This document shows, piece after piece, positions 16,710-26,147 of a stretch of 64,000 bases of DNA. A program made the translations under genes and the position numbers. The notes under the pieces were generated by a model, which worked only from the letters and a program-made list of their open reading frames with translations, ran no database searches and was not told the DNA's origin. Source of the stretch: PHAA01 sp034927445 (GTDB taxonomy: Bacteria; Bacillota; Syntrophomonadia; Syntrophomonadales; Syntrophomonadaceae). The stretch is taken from the NCBI GenBank assembly GCA_034927445.1, contig JAYFPZ010000008.1, forward strand, positions 62,001 through 126,000, written 5' to 3'. Position 1 is the first letter of the stretch. The number at the start of each line of letters is the position of its first letter.

Positions 16710-17774
16710 ATGCCCATTTTTAAGCTGGCCTTTGTTGTCATATTGGCCTGTGCCATTGCTTATTTTTCAATGCCTTACGCGATCAAGGCAGCTCACTTTT
16801 TAGGAGCGGTTGATCAACCTGATCAACGCAAAGTTCATAAGCATATTATGCCAAGGCTGGGAGGCCTGGGTATTTTTTCGGCATTTATCATCGTAATGTT
16901 GGTTGGAGTGCAAGTTTCCGACCCGATTTTAGGTATTATGATTGGGGGAACCGTAATCTTTCTAGTGGGTATGCTGGATGATATTTATCAATTGCCCCCG
17001 CTATGGAAGCTGGCAGGCCAGAGTGTAGCCGCTGTTATCGCCATATATTTCGGGATAGTGGTCAACTTTGTTACCAATCCCTTTGACGGACCCCTTAACC
17101 TGGGCTATTTGGGTATTCCGCTAACCTTTCTGTGGATAGTGGGAATTACCAATGCCATCAATCTAATTGATGGACTGGATGGTCTGGCAGCGGGGGTTTC
17201 CGGTATAGCGGCAGTTACGATTGGTTTTGTATCTTTCACTCAGGGACAGTACTCAGCGTTTATAACTGCCTTTATTCTGGTGGGAGCTATAGGCGGATTT
17301 CTACCCTATAACTTCCATCCCGCCCGTACCTTTATGGGGGACGGGGGTTCCAATTTCCTGGGGTTTGTCCTGGGGTGCCTGGCGGTTATTGGCCTGACTA
17401 AGAGTACTGCGGTTATATCCTTGTTTGTACCTATTGTAATCCTGGGAATACCAATTTTTGATACCTTTTTTGCCATAATCAGAAGAATCAATAACAAAGC
17501 CCCTATATTTATGCCTGATAAAAGCCACCTCCACCATCGCCTGATGGCCTTCGGGTGCGGGCATCGCAAAAGCGTATTAATCATATATGCGATCAGCGGA
17601 TTTTTTGGGTTAACGGCAATTGTCCTCAACCATTTAAACTGGCCGAAGGCTACTTTGGGACTGGCCTTACTGCTGATACTGGTTGTATTTGGAGCAGAGA
17701 AAATCGGTATGCGGACCGGGGGCAAGACCATTGAACTTACCCAACCGGGTAAAACAACTTCCATTTCCCATTAA
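16710..17774 (+). CDS. tagO: Undecaprenyl-phosphate GlcNAc-1-phosphate transferase (TagO/WecA family)
   Basis: This 354-residue membrane enzyme has about ten or eleven helices. It transfers GlcNAc-1-phosphate to undecaprenyl phosphate and starts teichoic acid, SCWP or EPS units. Family marks are GMLDDIYQ near residues 89-96, NLIDGLDGLAAG near 149-160, FMGDGGSNFLG near 208-218, and the histidine motif HLHHR near 271-275. Length is normal. The Shine-Dalgarno GGAGGG is slightly distant (11 bases). It is followed by an LCP ligase 34 bases downstream, so initiation and final attachment of a wall polymer are encoded together. Confidence 0.9.
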   Translation: MPIFKLAFVVILACAIAYFSMPYAIKAAHFLGAVDQPDQRKVHKHIMPRLGGLGIFSAFIIVMLVGVQVSDPILGIMIGGTVIFLVGMLDDIYQLPPLWKLAGQSVAAVIAIYFGIVVNFVTNPFDGPLNLGYLGIPLTFLWIVGITNAINLIDGLDGLAAGVSGIAAVTIGFVSFTQGQYSAFITAFILVGAIGGFLPYNFHPARTFMGDGGSNFLGFVLGCLAVIGLTKSTAVISLFVPIVILGIPIFDTFFAIIRRINNKAPIFMPDKSHLHHRLMAFGCGHRKSVLIIYAISGFFGLTAIVLNHLNWPKATLGLALLLILVVFGAEKIGMRTGGKTIELTQPGKTTSISH

Positions 17775-17808
17775 TTATTTGTCTGCTTGATTCTATGGAG
17801 GTTTTAAA

Positions 17809-18861
17809 ATGAAATTATATATAAAAACAGCATTGCTTATGGTCATAGTTTTCGGCATTTTCTTTGGAATTGGAGCCGGTTTGGGTCAAATGTTTAAACC
17901 GGACGATAAAACAACATTGGCCGAGGAATCCAATGTAACGACGGTTCAGGACAAAGAACGAACCAACATACTGCTGCTGGGCGTCGATGCCCGGGAGGGT
18001 GACAGTACCACGTCGGCGCGGTCGGATACTATAATCCTGGCCTCGATTGATCCTCAACAGAAACGGGTGGCGGTAGTTTCCATCCCGCGCGATACCAAGG
18101 TAAACGGCAGTGCCAATGGAGGCTTTGATAAAATCAATGCGGCCAATGTTGTCGGCGGTCCGGAAATGGCAGTAGAAAAAGTCGAAGAACTTATGGGCGA
18201 GAAAATAGACTATTATATGGAGATCGATTTCGAGGGGTTTAAGAATATAATCGATACTCTGGGCGGAGTTACCATAAACGTCGATCAGCGCATGTACAAG
18301 CCCTCGGAAGACATTGATCTGAAGCCGGGGATACAAGAGCTTGACGGCAGTGATGCCCTGGCCTTTGTGCGGTTCCGGGATTACCTCAACGGCGACATTG
18401 ACCGAACCGCTCATCAGCAGGAATTCCTCAAAGCTCTGGGCAAAGAGCTGCTGCAGCCATCTACCCTTGTGAAGCTTCCCACTTTAATCACAGAAGCGAA
18501 GGCACATGTAAAGACCGACTTGAGTCTGGCCGACATGTTTAAAATAGCTTCCTGGGCGCCGGGCTTCAGCAGTGATTCCATCATTGCCCAGACTCTGCCA
18601 GGTTCTTTTTATGACCAACGCAATGAGCAGGGCGTGCTTACCGCAAGCTACTGGATAGCCGATAAAACGGTGGTATCCACCCTGCTGGACAAGATGCTCA
18701 GCGGTCAGACCGTGGCCGTAATAGTCCCCGGCAGTGTTCATCAAACTACCACGACAGGGTCCTCCAAGACTAGTACCGATACCCAGAACCAGACCGACAC
18801 AGACAAGATTAAGCAAGAACGTTCCAACCTACCCAGCGCCGGTCATGGAGCTAAAATATAA
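17809..18861 (+). CDS. LytR-CpsA-Psr (LCP) family glycopolymer ligase
   Basis: The 350-residue protein has one N-terminal membrane helix (about 6-28) and an extracellular LCP domain. LCP enzymes move lipid-linked glycopolymers onto peptidoglycan. Typical motifs are ILLLGVDAR near 49-57, RSDTIILASID near 67-77, VVSIPRDTKV near 87-96, and the late ALAFVRFRDYLNGDIDR near 183-199. The C-terminal tail is Thr/Ser-rich and low in complexity. GGAGG precedes the ATG. It is paired with tagO; a second LCP protein lies at 47681-48631 and a remnant near 46100. Confidence 0.92.
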   Translation: MKLYIKTALLMVIVFGIFFGIGAGLGQMFKPDDKTTLAEESNVTTVQDKERTNILLLGVDAREGDSTTSARSDTIILASIDPQQKRVAVVSIPRDTKVNGSANGGFDKINAANVVGGPEMAVEKVEELMGEKIDYYMEIDFEGFKNIIDTLGGVTINVDQRMYKPSEDIDLKPGIQELDGSDALAFVRFRDYLNGDIDRTAHQQEFLKALGKELLQPSTLVKLPTLITEAKAHVKTDLSLADMFKIASWAPGFSSDSIIAQTLPGSFYDQRNEQGVLTASYWIADKTVVSTLLDKMLSGQTVAVIVPGSVHQTTTTGSSKTSTDTQNQTDTDKIKQERSNLPSAGHGAKI

Positions 18862-18881
18862 TTTAGGGCGCTGGTTTTGCA

Positions 18882-18903
18882 GATGCCGTCCTGATGCCGT
18901 CCT
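18882..18903. repeat. Tandem 11-base duplication
   Basis: GATGCCGTCCT occurs twice in a row at 18882-18892 and 18893-18903, just after the LCP gene. Confidence 0.6.
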
Positions 18904-18979
18904 ATAGTATAGAATTTATAAGCAAGTATGATTCCGCTGCAAAAAGCCTCGTTCTCAACTCGTAGAAGAGACACGTAGT

Positions 18980-19001
18980 AGAGGAGACTAACGTCTCCTC
19001 T
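18980..19001. other. Perfect hairpin in the gap before the first riboswitch
   Basis: AGAGGAGAC and GTCTCCTCT pair over 9 bp around TAAC. No T tract follows on either strand, so termination is uncertain. Apart from this and the riboswitch signals described below, the gap 18862-19358 shows no gene. Confidence 0.45.
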
Positions 19002-19112
19002 ATGTTATAAGATGTATAAAGCAGATTTATATATATTCCATATGCAAATCTCAGGTTATTTAACCAGGTCAAGCCAACCGGAATATTTATTTTAATAACT
19101 AGCAAAAATTAC

Positions 19113-19141
19113 TGGACAAACATGACAAAATATGGTTTATT
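19113..19141 (+). promoter_or_regulatory. Possible promoter of the riboswitch-controlled polysaccharide operon
   Basis: TGGACA (19113-19118), 17 bases, then TTTATT (19136-19141). Initiation near 19148 would fall just before the c-di-GMP aptamer. The -35 is the same hexamer as in the tagO promoter, and the -10 is weak. Confidence 0.4.
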
Positions 19142-19159
19142 ATTATTACGCTCCAGAAT

Positions 19160-19236
19160 AAGGCAAACTCGTCGAAAGGCGGGGACGCAAAATCGCGGGT
19201 CTAAGGTCGTAAGATTATGACAGCCGGATTGCCAAG
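19160..19236 (+). ncRNA. Cyclic di-GMP-I riboswitch aptamer (GEMM)
   Basis: Recognised from the conserved order: GGCAAAC, a stem capped by a GAAA tetraloop (CGTCGAAAGGCG), GGGGACGCAAA, CGGGTCTAAGG, a variable arm, and closing GCCGGATTGCC. The GAAA loop and its receptor side, and the GGACGCAAA core, are intact. A terminator hairpin follows 19 bases later, so control of elongation is likely. The first gene downstream is the PglF/CapD-type dehydratase. Whether ligand turns expression on or off cannot be read safely. Confidence 0.93.
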
Positions 19237-19254
19237 AGCAGAATCATCGATGAT

Positions 19255-19289
19255 AAACCTGCTGGGCATCCTGTCCAAGCGGGTTTTTT
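19255..19289 (+). terminator. Riboswitch expression-platform terminator
   Basis: AAACCTGCTGG pairs with CCAAGCGGGTTT (one G-U pair), followed by a run of T at 19284-19289. It sits between the c-di-GMP aptamer and the coding start 70 bases on. Confidence 0.8.
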
Positions 19290-19358
19290 ATTCTTTGCAA
19301 TAATAATTGGTGCATGGTGGGAGTGTAATTTAATAGCTTAAAGGAGAATGATTATTTA

Positions 19359-21257
19359 ATGCGCTCTTTTTCGCAACGTATTTTTGTTATGTTGACAGTT
19401 GATGCTCTACTAATCAATACGGCTCTCTATTTTGCCTTGATGTTAAGATTTGACGGTGAGATACCAGCGCAACATCTTTACACCATGCTCAAACTGATCC
19501 CCATTATGACAATAGTAAATCTTGGATTTCTACTGGCTTTTAAGCTGTACGGCCGCGTATGGGAATATGCCAGCTGGGGTGAATTGCTGTCTATTATAAA
19601 GGCCTCCACTTGCAGTATGTTAATTGTCATTGCCATGATCGAGGTCTTCCATTTGGCCGACCTGCCTCGGTCAGTTTACATAATAAGCTGGGGATTAATT
19701 ATTCTGAACATAGGGATATCACGTTTGTGGTGGAGGGGGATCCGGGATTTTATCTCTAAACCCAATAATTATGGCACCAAGGTTCTAATAGTTGGGGCTG
19801 GGGCTGCCGGGGCCGCTTTGGTTAGGGAAATCCAGACGAATACCAGATTAGGATTGGATGCAATCGCTTTTGTCGATGATGATCCTCAAAAAATAGGTAA
19901 AATGATGCTGGGTTTGCCTATTAAAGGCAACCGCCATGACATACCCAAATTAGTTGCAGCCCTGGAAGTTCAAGAAATTATTATTGCCATGCCGTCGGTC
20001 AAGGGACCGGGGATACGGGACATAATTAAAATTTGCGAGGAGACATCCGTAAACTTGAGGATATTGCCTTCTCTCTATAAGAGCAACCGGCGGTCTTTGA
20101 TGTCTCAGGTTCGCAGAGTTAAAATGGAAGACCTTTTAGGCCGTAAACCGGTGAACATTGATATGGCTCAGGTATGCGGATATATACAGGATAAAACTGT
20201 ATTAGTAACTGGAGGAGGCGGTTCCATAGGCTCGGAACTATGCCGCCAGATTGCTGCTCTGAGGCCTAAACTCCTGATAATTCTGGACAATTGTGAAAAC
20301 AATCTTTTCGATATCGAAAATGAGTTGATCGACTCCGGTTATGGGAATATATTAGCCGTTATACTTTATGACGTAAAACACAGCTATAACGTTGAAGATG
20401 TATTTCAGAAATACCATCCCCAGGTAGTCTTCCATGCTGCCGCCTACAAGCACGTTCCGATGATGAAACGTAACCCGGAAGAAGCTTTATGGAATAATGT
20501 CGTAGGCTCCCTGAATACTGCTGAAATGGCGGCCAAATACGAAAGCGAAGCCTTTATTCTGATTTCAACCGATAAAGCAGTCAACCCTACCAGCATTATG
20601 GGGGCTACCAAACGACTGGCCGAGCTTATCATCAAAGATTTCAACCGCAGCAGTGAAACCCGTTTTGCCGCCGTACGCTTCGGTAATGTCTTAGGCAGCC
20701 GGGGAAGCGTTATTCCTACATTTGAAAAGCAGATCGAACGTGGCGGTCCGGTAACAGTTACCCATCCTGATATGAAACGATATTTTATGACGATTCCGGA
20801 GGCGGTGGGACTGGTAATCCAGGCTGGATCAATGGCCGATGGAGGAGAAATATTCGTACTGGATATGGGTGAACCGATCAGAATAGTTGACCTTGCTTAT
20901 GATTTGATCAGGCTTTATGGATACCAGCCCGGACGGGACATAGAAGTCGTCTTTATGGGAGTCAGACCCGGTGAGAAGTTGTCCGAAGAGCTTTTCTATA
21001 AAAAGGAAGAGATTACGTCCACCAGCCACGAAAGAATATTTATATCCAACAAAGAAGTGAATGACCACTATATAGGCATTCATAAAAAATTAACTGAAAT
21101 GATTAAAAATGCCGGCTCTGAAAAAAACGCGATTATTGACCTAATATCAAATAAGGTACCTGAATTCCAAAATCCCAACTATACCTTCTTCGAATCGAAA
21201 ACCGAGAAAGAAAATTTGATATACCTAAAAGACAAATTACAGAAGAAAAGCGGATAG
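19359..21257 (+). CDS. Membrane NDP-sugar 4,6-dehydratase, FlaA1/CapD/PglF type
   Basis: The product is 632 residues. Four N-terminal membrane helices (about 8-130) precede a first nucleotide-binding domain (VLIVGAGAAGAALVREI near 143) and a catalytic extended-SDR domain with VTGGGGSIGSE near 284. The catalytic segment is STDKAVNPTSIMGATKRLAE near 408, with Met in place of the usual SDR Tyr and the Lys kept. This is normal for large membrane dehydratases. Members convert UDP-GlcNAc to a 4-keto-6-deoxy sugar. Together with the PglE-like aminotransferase and PglC-like transferase at 36.6-38.4 kb it could make a bacillosamine-type starter sugar. It is the first gene after the riboswitch. Confidence 0.88.
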   Translation: MRSFSQRIFVMLTVDALLINTALYFALMLRFDGEIPAQHLYTMLKLIPIMTIVNLGFLLAFKLYGRVWEYASWGELLSIIKASTCSMLIVIAMIEVFHLADLPRSVYIISWGLIILNIGISRLWWRGIRDFISKPNNYGTKVLIVGAGAAGAALVREIQTNTRLGLDAIAFVDDDPQKIGKMMLGLPIKGNRHDIPKLVAALEVQEIIIAMPSVKGPGIRDIIKICEETSVNLRILPSLYKSNRRSLMSQVRRVKMEDLLGRKPVNIDMAQVCGYIQDKTVLVTGGGGSIGSELCRQIAALRPKLLIILDNCENNLFDIENELIDSGYGNILAVILYDVKHSYNVEDVFQKYHPQVVFHAAAYKHVPMMKRNPEEALWNNVVGSLNTAEMAAKYESEAFILISTDKAVNPTSIMGATKRLAELIIKDFNRSSETRFAAVRFGNVLGSRGSVIPTFEKQIERGGPVTVTHPDMKRYFMTIPEAVGLVIQAGSMADGGEIFVLDMGEPIRIVDLAYDLIRLYGYQPGRDIEVVFMGVRPGEKLSEELFYKKEEITSTSHERIFISNKEVNDHYIGIHKKLTEMIKNAGSEKNAIIDLISNKVPEFQNPNYTFFESKTEKENLIYLKDKLQKKSG

Positions 21258-21271
21258 GGGAGACGCAATAC

Positions 21272-22045
21272 TTGCTGATTGATCTGCATACGCATATTCT
21301 GCCCGGAGTTGACGATGGCGCCCAAACCGTTGAAGAATCATTGGCAATGGCTGCAATTGCCATAAAAGACGGGATAACCATGGTGGCAGCCACACCCCAT
21401 GTAATCAGGGGGGTATTTGACAACGGTAAACAAGATATCTTAGCCAAGGTGGATCAGCTTAACCAATGCTTGGCGAGTGAGGGTATGAGCCTGACGGTTA
21501 TGCCCGGAGCGGAATACCGCCTGGAACCCGATCTGCCCCAACGCCTGGCCGATAATGAATTGCTGACAATAAACAATTCCGGCTGTTATTTGATGGTAGA
21601 GCTACCCGCAGATCTGATTCCGGAAAACACTGAACGGGTCCTGTATGAAATTCAACTGCAGGGGGTAACCCCTATCATAGCCCACCCGGAAAGAAACCAT
21701 GTTTTTAACCGGCATCCGGAAATATTGCAGTCTTATGTGGAACGAGGCATACTGGCTCAAGTTACCTCAACCAGCATTACCGGATTGTTTGGCCGAAGCA
21801 TACAGAAAGCTGCCTTAAATATATTGGCAGCAGGTGCTTGCCAGATCATTGCCTCGGATGGACATTCCGCCAGTAAAAGGGCTCCTTTGCTGGCCCAAGC
21901 CTGCAGGGAGATAGGATACAGATGGGGAACCCAATATGCCCAGACTATGGTAAACGTAAACCCGGACCGCATTATTAACGGACTGCCTATACCGGCGAAC
22001 CCTCCTCCCGCCAAACAGGCTTTTTGGAAAAGGCTGTGGATATAA
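21272..22045 (+). CDS. cpsB: CpsB/CapC-type tyrosine-protein phosphatase (PHP fold)
   Basis: This 257-residue manganese-dependent phosphatase reverses autophosphorylation of the CpsD kinase and so tunes polymer length and export. PHP metal-binding motifs are visible: DLHTHILPGVDDG at residues 3-15, ATPHV near 40-44, AHPERN near 135-140, and SDGHS near 195-199. The start is TTG with GGGGAG upstream. It stands before cpsC and cpsD, the usual module order, 14 bases after the dehydratase. Confidence 0.9.
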   Translation: MLIDLHTHILPGVDDGAQTVEESLAMAAIAIKDGITMVAATPHVIRGVFDNGKQDILAKVDQLNQCLASEGMSLTVMPGAEYRLEPDLPQRLADNELLTINNSGCYLMVELPADLIPENTERVLYEIQLQGVTPIIAHPERNHVFNRHPEILQSYVERGILAQVTSTSITGLFGRSIQKAALNILAAGACQIIASDGHSASKRAPLLAQACREIGYRWGTQYAQTMVNVNPDRIINGLPIPANPPPAKQAFWKRLWI

Positions 22046-22149
22046 AAAGGATTTTATACCCTGAATAGACAAAAAAGCAGAAAGTTGCAGGTATTAGTCA
22101 AATTCTGCTGAATATATAACGTGCACCAACCTTGAGAGGAGTATTAATC

Positions 22150-22908
22150 TTGAATTATACCAAGCGTAGTTTAGAAGAGGCAGACGAAATAGAGATAGAT
22201 CTGCGCCAGATCCTTAAAGTGCTGCGGAAAAGATGCAAGCTAATAATATTGATAACTCTGCTAACTACTCTTGCATCCGGGCTTGTCAGCTACTATGTTT
22301 TGAAGCCGGTTTACCAGGCCAAAACCCTTTTAATGGTTACCGTGGCCTCAGATAAACTTGAGGTTACGACCAACCCTTTGACTGGAAATGATCCTGCTAC
22401 CGGGCTTACAATCGCTCCCATGCCAGTCTTGACCATGAACACCTATCTGGGTCAGCTAAAAAGTGAAGTGGTTATGAGACGGGTAATAACTACTCTTAAT
22501 TTACCTAATCAAACCGTAGAAAAACTATCTCAAAAAACTGAAATAAGTATAATTAAGGACTCCAATCTTATTGAAGTAAAAGCCAACGACACCGATCCGC
22601 TGTTAGCAACCAATATTGCCAATACGATATCGGCTGAATATTTAGATCTGATGAAAGAATATATGTTTTCTTCAGTGGTGGTTATATCGCCGGCAAGCAT
22701 ACCAACCGTACCAGCGAAACCAAATAAGCAGATGAATATAGCCATCGCCCTTATATTAGGGTTGATTGTGTCAAGCCTGTTGGCCTTTCTGTTGGAATAT
22801 CTGGACAATACGCTGAAGACCGCTGATGATGTCAACCGCGAACTGAACCTGCCGGTTTTAGGCATAATTCCCTTAAGAAACCGCAAAAACACCAGGCAGA
22901 CCATATAG
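22150..22908 (+). CDS. cpsC: CpsC/Wzz-type chain-length regulator and kinase activator
   Basis: The product is about 252 residues with two membrane helices (about 31-53 and 193-215) flanking an extracytoplasmic Wzz domain with the Pro-rich VPAKPNKQM before the second helix. A short cytosolic tail activates the separate CpsD kinase. I placed the start at TTG 22150, because the in-frame TTG at 22132 would translate through the AGAGGAG Shine-Dalgarno itself. It controls polymer length together with the phosphatase before it and the kinase after it. Confidence 0.88.
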   Translation: MNYTKRSLEEADEIEIDLRQILKVLRKRCKLIILITLLTTLASGLVSYYVLKPVYQAKTLLMVTVASDKLEVTTNPLTGNDPATGLTIAPMPVLTMNTYLGQLKSEVVMRRVITTLNLPNQTVEKLSQKTEISIIKDSNLIEVKANDTDPLLATNIANTISAEYLDLMKEYMFSSVVVISPASIPTVPAKPNKQMNIAIALILGLIVSSLLAFLLEYLDNTLKTADDVNRELNLPVLGIIPLRNRKNTRQTI

Positions 22909-22920
22909 GGAGGGTAATCA

Positions 22921-23613
22921 ATGCGAAATAAAAACAAAATGCTTAAGGAATATATTTCAGGCAAGGCATTGGTTGCAATTAGTAGTCCCAGATCGCCCAT
23001 GGCCGAGGTATACCGCACTCTACGTACCAATCTGGGTTTTGTCGGTATGGAACATCCCTTCCGGACTGTTCTGGTAACCAGTTCCTCACCTCAAGATGGC
23101 AAATCTGTAATTATTTCAAATCTGGCGGTTGTTACCGCGCAGGCAGGACATAAAGTGATACTAGTAGACTGTGACCTTCGCAAACCGGTCCAGCATGAAA
23201 TATTCCAGCTACCCAATAATAAAGGTTTCACAAACTGCATCGTAAATAAAATTGATCCGAAGCAAGCAGTTAATGATACAAATGTGAGCAACTTAAAATT
23301 GCTGACCAGCGGGCCGATCCCTCCGAATCCTACCGAAATATTAAATTCAGAGCGGACTAGATTGCTGTGGACGAGCCTGATGTCCGATTACGATTATATA
23401 TTTATAGATTCTCCTCCGGTACTGGCGGTAACCGACGCCTGCATCCTCGCTTCCCAGGTGGATGCAACCTTACTGGTGGTGCAATCGGGGGTCACCCGTA
23501 CAGACCCTGCCCGTCAGGTTCAGGAGCAGCTGGTCAAGGCCAACGCAAACCTGATCGGGGTAGTACTTAATAAGGTAAAAATGGATACCAGTAATTATTA
23601 TCAGTATTATTAA
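22921..23613 (+). CDS. cpsD: CpsD/CapB-type bacterial tyrosine kinase
   Basis: The product is 230 residues. The P-loop variant SSSPQDGKSV is near 53-62, Walker A' VDCDLRKP near 80-87, and Walker B FIDSPP near 156-161. A C-terminal tyrosine cluster, NYYQYY at the very end, is the autophosphorylation site. BY-kinases of this sort cycle between phosphorylated and dephosphorylated states to drive capsule/EPS assembly. It lies 12 bases after cpsC. The tyrosine tail is short but complete in type. Confidence 0.92.
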   Translation: MRNKNKMLKEYISGKALVAISSPRSPMAEVYRTLRTNLGFVGMEHPFRTVLVTSSSPQDGKSVIISNLAVVTAQAGHKVILVDCDLRKPVQHEIFQLPNNKGFTNCIVNKIDPKQAVNDTNVSNLKLLTSGPIPPNPTEILNSERTRLLWTSLMSDYDYIFIDSPPVLAVTDACILASQVDATLLVVQSGVTRTDPARQVQEQLVKANANLIGVVLNKVKMDTSNYYQYY

Positions 23614-23665
23614 GCGAATCATACAAAAATTTAATAATACTATCTGCAGTTAAGGAGGGAAGAAA

Positions 23666-24994
23666 TTGTATAATAAACGCATAGCAATCGTAGGAACTGG
23701 TTATGTAGGTTTGGTACAAGGAATTTGTATGGCTGACTTTGGGTTGAAGGTTCTGAATGTAGACCTAGATGAGGAAAAAATCAATAAATTAAAAAACGGC
23801 AAGATTCCCATCTATGAACCCGGGTTATCTGAAAAGTTTGACAGGGTATTAAAAAAAGGATCAATTGATTTTACTACCGATATCGTAAGTGCGATTGAGG
23901 AATGTGAAGTCATTTTCATTGCGGTGGGAACCCCGCCTAACGAGGATTGGACCGCCGACTTGCAAAATGTATTTGCGGTAGCTAAAGAGATTGGTGTCCA
24001 TATGAACGACTATAAAGTCGTGGTTACCAAAAGTACAGTACCGGTGGGTACAGGTAGAAAAATTGCGGCCATTATTCAAGAACAATTAGATAATCGAGAC
24101 GTACAATATGAATTTAGCATTGCTTCCAATCCTGAGTTTCTAAGAGAAGGAAAAGCAGTGCAAGACTTCATGGTACCCGATAGAGTCGTGATAGGTGCAG
24201 ATGACGAAAGAGCCATTGAGATATTGAAAAATATATACCGGCCATTAAATTTGAATCAAGTACCATTTGTCATTACGAACCTTGAGAGTTCCGAAATGAT
24301 CAAATACGCTTCCAATGCCTTCCTGGCTACTAAAATTGCTTTTATTAACGAAGTGGCCAACCTTTGCGAAAAGATAGGCGCGGATGTTCATATGGTAGCC
24401 AAAGGGATGGGAATGGACGGACGTATCGGCTCAAAATTTTTGCATCCGGGACCGGGCTATGGCGGGAGCTGCTTCCCCAAGGACACCCGGGCGCTGGTGG
24501 CAATTGCCCAAGAAGCCCAAGAAAATCTATCTATCGTAGAAACTGTCATCTCCAGCAACGAAAACCAGAAAAAGAGAATGGTTAAAAAAATATATGACGC
24601 TATGGGGGATATCAAGGGGAAGACCATAGGTGTCTTAGGGCTTACTTTCAAAGCTGAGACTGACGACATTCGGGAATCCCCGGCGATTGTAATAATCCCA
24701 GAGTTAATTCGTATGGGTGCGGTTATTAAAGCCTATGACCCGGAAGGAATTCCGAATTATAAGACCCTGGTTACAAATGCCCGCAATATTACCTATTGCT
24801 TCGATGAATATGAAGTTGCCAAAGGAGCGGATGCCTTGGTTATTTTGACGGAATGGAATGAATTCAGACAGATCGACTTGGTTGCTATCGAAGAGCTCAT
24901 GAACAATAAATACATATTTGATTTTAGAAACATGTTTGATCCGCATATAGTCAGGGAGATTGGCTATCGGTATGAATCAATCGGAAGAAAATAG
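23666..24994 (+). CDS. Nucleotide-sugar 6-dehydrogenase, probably UDP-GlcNAc or UDP-Glc
   Basis: The product is 442 residues. The NAD motif GTGYVGL is at residues 9-15, the ES-rich middle is near 210, and the catalytic cysteine lies in GGSCFPKD near 270-277. The enzyme oxidises C6 of a UDP-sugar to the acid in two steps. The next three genes look like WbpE, WbpD and WbpB. The best reading is therefore a WbpA-type UDP-GlcNAc dehydrogenase, but UDP-glucose is possible and family motifs do not separate them. The TTG start has AAGGAGGG upstream. Confidence 0.85.
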   Translation: MYNKRIAIVGTGYVGLVQGICMADFGLKVLNVDLDEEKINKLKNGKIPIYEPGLSEKFDRVLKKGSIDFTTDIVSAIEECEVIFIAVGTPPNEDWTADLQNVFAVAKEIGVHMNDYKVVVTKSTVPVGTGRKIAAIIQEQLDNRDVQYEFSIASNPEFLREGKAVQDFMVPDRVVIGADDERAIEILKNIYRPLNLNQVPFVITNLESSEMIKYASNAFLATKIAFINEVANLCEKIGADVHMVAKGMGMDGRIGSKFLHPGPGYGGSCFPKDTRALVAIAQEAQENLSIVETVISSNENQKKRMVKKIYDAMGDIKGKTIGVLGLTFKAETDDIRESPAIVIIPELIRMGAVIKAYDPEGIPNYKTLVTNARNITYCFDEYEVAKGADALVILTEWNEFRQIDLVAIEELMNNKYIFDFRNMFDPHIVREIGYRYESIGRK

Positions 24995-25008
24995 TTTGGA
25001 GGGGACAT

Positions 25009-26124
25009 ATGCAGCCACCAATTAAAATACCTTTTTTGGATTTGCAAAAGCAGTACCAGTCCATTAAACCAGAAATAGATGATGCAATCCAGAACATAAT
25101 AGAGACAGCGCACTTTATTAAAGGAAAAGCAGTTCATGATTTTGAACAGTCATTCGCCGATTATGTCGGTGCTCAGTACTGTATCGGAGTGGGTAATGGC
25201 ACCGACGCCCTAATCCTGGCATTAAAAGCTATGGGAATAGGCAGGGGAGACGAAGTTATAACGGTCCCCAATACTTTCATTGCTACCGTGGAAGCCATAG
25301 TAGCAGCTGGAGCCGATCCAGTTTTACTGGATATTAACTATGAAACCTATACGATGGATCCGGGAGTATTGGCCCAAGCCATTACCGGGAAGACCAAGGC
25401 CATTATTCCCGTCCACCTGTACGGCATGCCCTGTGATATGGATGCCATTATGAACATAGCAGCGCAATATAAGCTCAAGGTTATCTGTGATGGAGCCCAG
25501 GCCCATGGAGCAAGATATAAGCAATTCCCAATGGGAATGTATGGAGATGTTACTACCTATAGTTTTTACCCAGGGAAGAATCTGGGGGCTTTTGGTGATG
25601 GCGGAGCGGTCGTTACTAACGATGAAGAACTGGCCAATAGAATTAGAATGTTGGCAGATCACGGCCGCCTTGACAAATACCTGCACCATTATTGCGGCTA
25701 CAACAGCCGGTTGGACGCAATCCAAGCCGCCGTATTATCGGTAAAGCTTAAATACCTGGAAAAATGGAATAATCGGCGCAAAGAAATCGCCGCGATCTAC
25801 AACCGGGAATTGGCATCTATAGATGATGTAAGCCTCATAACGGTACCCGCATATGCTGAGCCTGCATGGCACATCTACCTTATCCGAACATCCAGACGGG
25901 ATGAATTACAAGAATATTTATCAAACCGGGGAATTCAAACGGGGATACATTACCCGGTGCCTATTACACATCAACCAGCAGGTCAGTCAATAAGGGCAAT
26001 ATGCAATTATGATCAATTGGAAACCATGTCACGCCAAATCCTTTCCTTGCCCATGTGTCCGGAAATGAGCGATGACATGGTTAATTATGTAATCGAGAAT
26101 ATCAAAGGATTTTTCTCAAAGTAA
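25009..26124 (+). CDS. DegT/DnrJ/EryC1/StrS aminotransferase (WbpE/WlbC-like)
   Basis: This 371-residue PLP enzyme aminates a keto sugar nucleotide. The start IPFLDLQKQYQSI and the segment GVGNGTDALILAL near residue 64 are family marks. The PLP lysine lies in SFYPGKNLGAFGDGG near 185-199. Position between a UDP-sugar dehydrogenase and a WbpD-like acetyltransferase, with a WbpB-like oxidoreductase after that, suggests the C3 transaminase of the UDP-GlcNAc3NAcA pathway. The start lies 14 bases after the dehydrogenase. Confidence 0.88.
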   Translation: MQPPIKIPFLDLQKQYQSIKPEIDDAIQNIIETAHFIKGKAVHDFEQSFADYVGAQYCIGVGNGTDALILALKAMGIGRGDEVITVPNTFIATVEAIVAAGADPVLLDINYETYTMDPGVLAQAITGKTKAIIPVHLYGMPCDMDAIMNIAAQYKLKVICDGAQAHGARYKQFPMGMYGDVTTYSFYPGKNLGAFGDGGAVVTNDEELANRIRMLADHGRLDKYLHHYCGYNSRLDAIQAAVLSVKLKYLEKWNNRRKEIAAIYNRELASIDDVSLITVPAYAEPAWHIYLIRTSRRDELQEYLSNRGIQTGIHYPVPITHQPAGQSIRAICNYDQLETMSRQILSLPMCPEMSDDMVNYVIENIKGFFSK

Positions 26125-26147
26125 AAAAACGAAGGGGAATTTAGTGA